Origin: Adenophora triphylla var. japonica
Lineage: Eukaryota; Streptophyta; Magnoliopsida; Asterales; Campanulaceae
NCBI GenBank assembly: GCA_022495995.1
Contig: JAFEMH010000741.1
Coordinates: 248,001-312,000, forward strand
Length of the DNA stretch: 64,000 nt
Direction: 5' to 3'
Position numbers and translations under genes: made by a program. The notes below the pieces were generated by a model. The model was given only the letters and a program-made list of their open reading frames with translations. It was not told where the DNA came from and made no database searches. Positions 61,462 to 64,000 of this stretch are shown here, one piece after another (within the stretch, counting starts at the first letter, position 1; each line of letters starts with the position of its first letter).

Positions 61462-62146
61462 CTCTGAGGTTTCCGAGTATCCCTTTCTTGCCATGACAGA
61501 CACATTAGTTTGATTATGTATCTTAGTTTTCTTTTAGCAGGTTGCCAGTTGTAGGAATGAATCGGGCTTAGACTCATCAAAGAGCTTTTAACTTGTAATG
61601 AATATTTGAATTGCTTTAGAGTTTTTCGAGACGCTTTCATGGTCTGATCAATTGTATTGATGCCAAAGTATGGCTTTTATTTGTGCTTTAGACCGAACCG
61701 TTTCCGGCTGCCTACGTTCCCCTCATTTTGAGGAGCTCAGGTCTTCGTAGTTCAACCTGGTGAACTCTTTTTTGTTTTCTTTGTTTTTTTTTTGTGTTTT
61801 TTCTTTTTGTTTTTTTTTTTGGTGCAACCCTGTTTTTTACCTAGGCCGCCCTTTTCGGGTTTCTAACCTAGTTGGGTATTACTCTTTTAGCACTTTTCCC
61901 CTTTTTTTTTGTTTTTGCTTTTTTTTTTGTTTGGTGCAACCCTGTTTTTTTACCTAGGCCGCCCTTTTCGGGTTTCTAACCTAGTTGGGTATTACTCTTT
62001 TAGCACTCTTTTTTTTTGTTTTTCTTTTTTTTTGTTTGGTGCAACCCTGTTTTTTACCTAGGCCGCCCTTTTCGGGTTTCTAACCTAGTTGGGTATTACT
62101 CTTTTAGCACTCTTTTGTTTTTGTTTTTCTTTTTTTTTTGTTTGGT
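61462..62146. other. Convergence spacer of E3 with tandem repeat
   Basis: Holds the short flank box (61708-61755) and three copies of a 106-112-base repeat: GGTGCAACCCTGTTTTTTAC, CTAGGCCGCCCTTTTCGGGT, TTCTAACCTAGTTGGGTATT with poly-T, starting at 61821, 61933 and 62039. The repeat runs to just before the integrase stop. Confidence 0.8.
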
Positions 62147-63160
62147 TTACGCGTAGTATCTGCGCAGCTTGTCACCATTCACTGGGTGTACAAAGGGATT
62201 CCCGTCGAGGTCTGCAAGTTGCATGGCTCCTCCGGAGAAGATCTTCTGGACGACATATGGCCCGACCCATACAGGCTCCCATTTGCCGAGGGGGTTGATA
62301 CGGACTGGGGGCTTTTCTTTTAGAACGAGATCACCTTCTCGGATTTCCCGATGCTTTACTTTCTTGTCGAAGGCTCTAGCCATTCTTCCTTGGTAGGCTC
62401 GGATGTGTTCCATGGCCTTGATCGGCGTTCGTCTAGTAGGGCCAATTCATCATGGCGACTTTACGGAGCCATTCGACCTCGTTGATACGGCTTTCCGGCG
62501 GTATACGGAGCGAGGGGATTTCCGGCTCGATTGGGAGTACGGCTTCCATTCCGTATGTGAGGGCAAAAGGTGTTTCCCGGTTGCCGTTCGGCCCGATGTT
62601 ACGCGCGAGTGCCAAGTGTAACTTCTCGGGCCAATCTACGCCTTGGACTGGCCATTTTCCGGATGATATTTTCCCGAGTCTTGTTTCTTTGCTTCGGCAG
62701 CTCCGTTGGTTTGGGGCTGTAGGGAGATGACTTGTGACGGGTTATTCGGAATTCCGCGACAATTTTCACATTCCCCTTCGAAGTGGGATCCATTATACGA
62801 GATGATTTCGGGTGGCAACCCGTATACGCACATGATGTTTTCTTTGATGAAGAGGGCAACTTTCTTTGAATTGAGGATTTTGTAGGACTTTGCTTCAACC
62901 CATTTGGTGAAATAATCCACGGCTACCGGGGACGAACTTCGTGGCCGTTCTTGCTGATGGTGTGATTTTGCCTATGACATCAATTCCCCAAGTGACGAAA
63001 GGCCAAGGGTTGTCATGCGGTATAACTCGTGAGGAGGCAAGTGATTAAGATTTGAGTATCGGCGACATTTGTCGCTGACTTTTGACAAAGCTGGATGCGA
63101 TCGGTTTCCATGGAGATCCAAAAGTACCCCATTCTCGGTATGATTTGCATCGAGCTCGAG
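62147..63160 (-). pseudogene. E3 integrase
   Basis: Minus: CRRYSNLNHLPPHE (63040) after the HHCC remnant, MDYFTKWVEAKSYKILNSKK (62860-62920), PPEIISYNGSHFEG (62800; catalytic Asp changed to Tyr), PQTNGAAEAKKQ (62690), RETPFALTYGMEAVLPIEPE (62510-62570), and an intact C-terminus 62413-62147: AYQGRMARAFDKKVKHREIR, EGDLVLKEKPPVRINPLGKW, WVGPYVVQKIFSGGAMQLAD, ending LRRYYA. Shifts near 62425, 62640 and 62930. The Asp-to-Tyr change would by itself abolish catalysis. Confidence 0.85.
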
Positions 63161-64000
63161 CATTCATGTGAGGGCCGCAGTACCACCATGTATTTCTTTC
63201 ATGAGTTCGGTAGCCTCTTGTTTGCCGATACATCGCGGGAGGGGGCCTTGATAACGCTTCTTGTATAGCATATTTCCCGAAAGAACATAATGGGAGGCGA
63301 GCCGCTTCGGGTGAGAGACTTTTTGCTTTGATTCCTTCTTTATATTCCCCGTCTTCATTTTGAAAGAGGCCTCGCCATCCTTAGTCTTGGTAAATGCGAG
63401 TGTACCGGGGATCATTGATCGGTTCGGCTTCCGCTTCAATTTCGAAGCAATAGGCGGGGTTTTCTCTTCTCCCGACTACGAATGGTTTAACGAGACTTTC
63501 CTTCGGGTATTTCGACAAGAGAGGCTAGTGTAGCGAGGCATCTGCGAACTGTTTCGGTCTCTTGGCGAGTAATGAAAGGCGATTTCTTTGAATTGAGCCA
63601 CTAGTTCTTCCATGTAAGCATGATACTTACGCAAACCCGGATCCACGGTCTTCCATTTGTTAGAGACACGATTGATGATGAGAGCGAAGTCACCATACAC
63701 CTCTAATTCCTTGATATTTCTTTCAAGGCGGCTTCCAACCCGGCTATGCAAGCTTCATATTCGCGGCGTTGTTGGTGACTTCGAAGTTCGGCCTTGCTTG
63801 CTATGGGGGTGTGTTCGTCGGTAGGATCGACCCGAGAAGCATTCCTATCCCGTTCCCCTTTTGTTTGACGCTCCGTCGAAGAAGAGTTGCCGGTGATTTT
63901 CTCCTTCTAGAGCGAAGATTCCATCATCGGGAAATTGAGGTTCGGAGTCCTCGGGACTCATCACTTGGGAAATCGGCCGGATGTTACGCCATTATGCGTC
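63161..64000 (-). pseudogene. E3 RNase H and RNase H-integrase linker (cut by window end)
   Basis: Minus: NIKELEVYGDFALIINRVSN (63660-63720), KYHAYMEELVAQFKEIAFHY with SPRDRN, then linker SHPKRLASHYVLSGNMLYKK and RYQGPLPRCIG toward the integrase. Upstream, ENHRQLFFDGA and DEHTPIASKAELRSHQQRREY-type sequence reads in other frames to 64000. Continues beyond the window. Confidence 0.75.

Larger units (their letters stand above)
53065..64000 (-). mobile_element. E3: Tat-like Gypsy element with antisense cassette (5' half outside window)
   Basis: Minus-strand element: 3' LTR (about 53068-54799), 3' repeats, two plus-strand genes (56591-59473 and 59959-61461), convergence spacer, then integrase and RNase H on minus up to the window end. 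Gene order, LTR start (TGTAAGTGCTCC), hairpin and flank boxes equal those of E1. It interrupts T3 right after the RNase H codons for INQV. Confidence 0.88.

Noticed and set aside
1..64000. tRNA, rRNA or other structural RNA genes
   Set aside because: No tRNA A/B box pair or rRNA stretch was recognised; PBS sites only resemble tRNA 3' ends.

Overview
The window is a block of plant (flowering-plant type) repetitive DNA. I see no intact host gene; almost every base belongs to a transposable element or a fragment carried by one. Evidence for a plant is a Stowaway MITE terminus (CTCCCTCCGTCCC with TA target), a Helitron carrying fragments that resemble a plant plasma-membrane H+-ATPase exon and a plant KDM3/JMJ25-type zinc finger, a TRIM-like piece, an RTE LINE, a Copia remnant and four large Ty3/Gypsy elements of Tat-like organisation. 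The species cannot be named from this.

Layout. 1-3696: 3' part of a Helitron with captured exon fragments, a decayed helicase and a hairpin-CTAG end. 3761-4240: Stowaway termini and a (TA)n run. 4241-22754: element E1, a Tat-like LTR retrotransposon on the minus strand with ~1.48-kb LTRs. 22755-23132: TRIM-like fragment. 23339-26924: minus-strand Copia 3' end whose LTR holds a short gag-protease-only Gypsy element (23577-26615, TSD GTGAA). 26925-53064: element T3, a plus-strand Tat-like element inserted in the Copia RNase H region. An RTE LINE (about 26989-43980) sits inside the T3 5' LTR; a further Tat-like element, Tat2 (30213-43810, TSD ATTTT), sits in the LINE 3' tail; a hAT DNA transposon (31587-35329, TSD ATCATAAG) sits in the Tat2 gag. 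From about 53065 element E3 (minus strand, running off the window) interrupts the T3 RNase H. The deepest stack is Copia > T3 > RTE > Tat2 > hAT.

How the parts work together. E1, E3 and Tat2 each carry, between pol and the 3' LTR, genes on the strand opposite to gag-pol. E1 and E3 share a two-gene antisense cassette: a multi-exon plant-mobile-domain (PMD) gene, then a DUF7745-like gene. In E3 the second gene is an uninterrupted 500-codon frame while pol is frameshifted. In Tat2 the antisense gene is a four-exon, 503-codon gene whose three GT-AG introns keep frame exactly, with a Transposase_28-like N-terminus and a coiled-coil C-terminus, while the sense pol is broken. Palindromes of the LTR U3 (GGTCCGTACGGACC in E1, ATCCGCGCGGAT in T3/E3) recur just upstream of antisense genes, a compensated hairpin lies directly inside the 3' LTR of E1 and E3, and CTACGT...CGTAGTTC boxes flank the cassettes. 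Together these suggest an antisense gene module using an LTR-like promoter; this is the main candidate for something not well described. All functional statements are inference from sequence by eye; no search or alignment was run.
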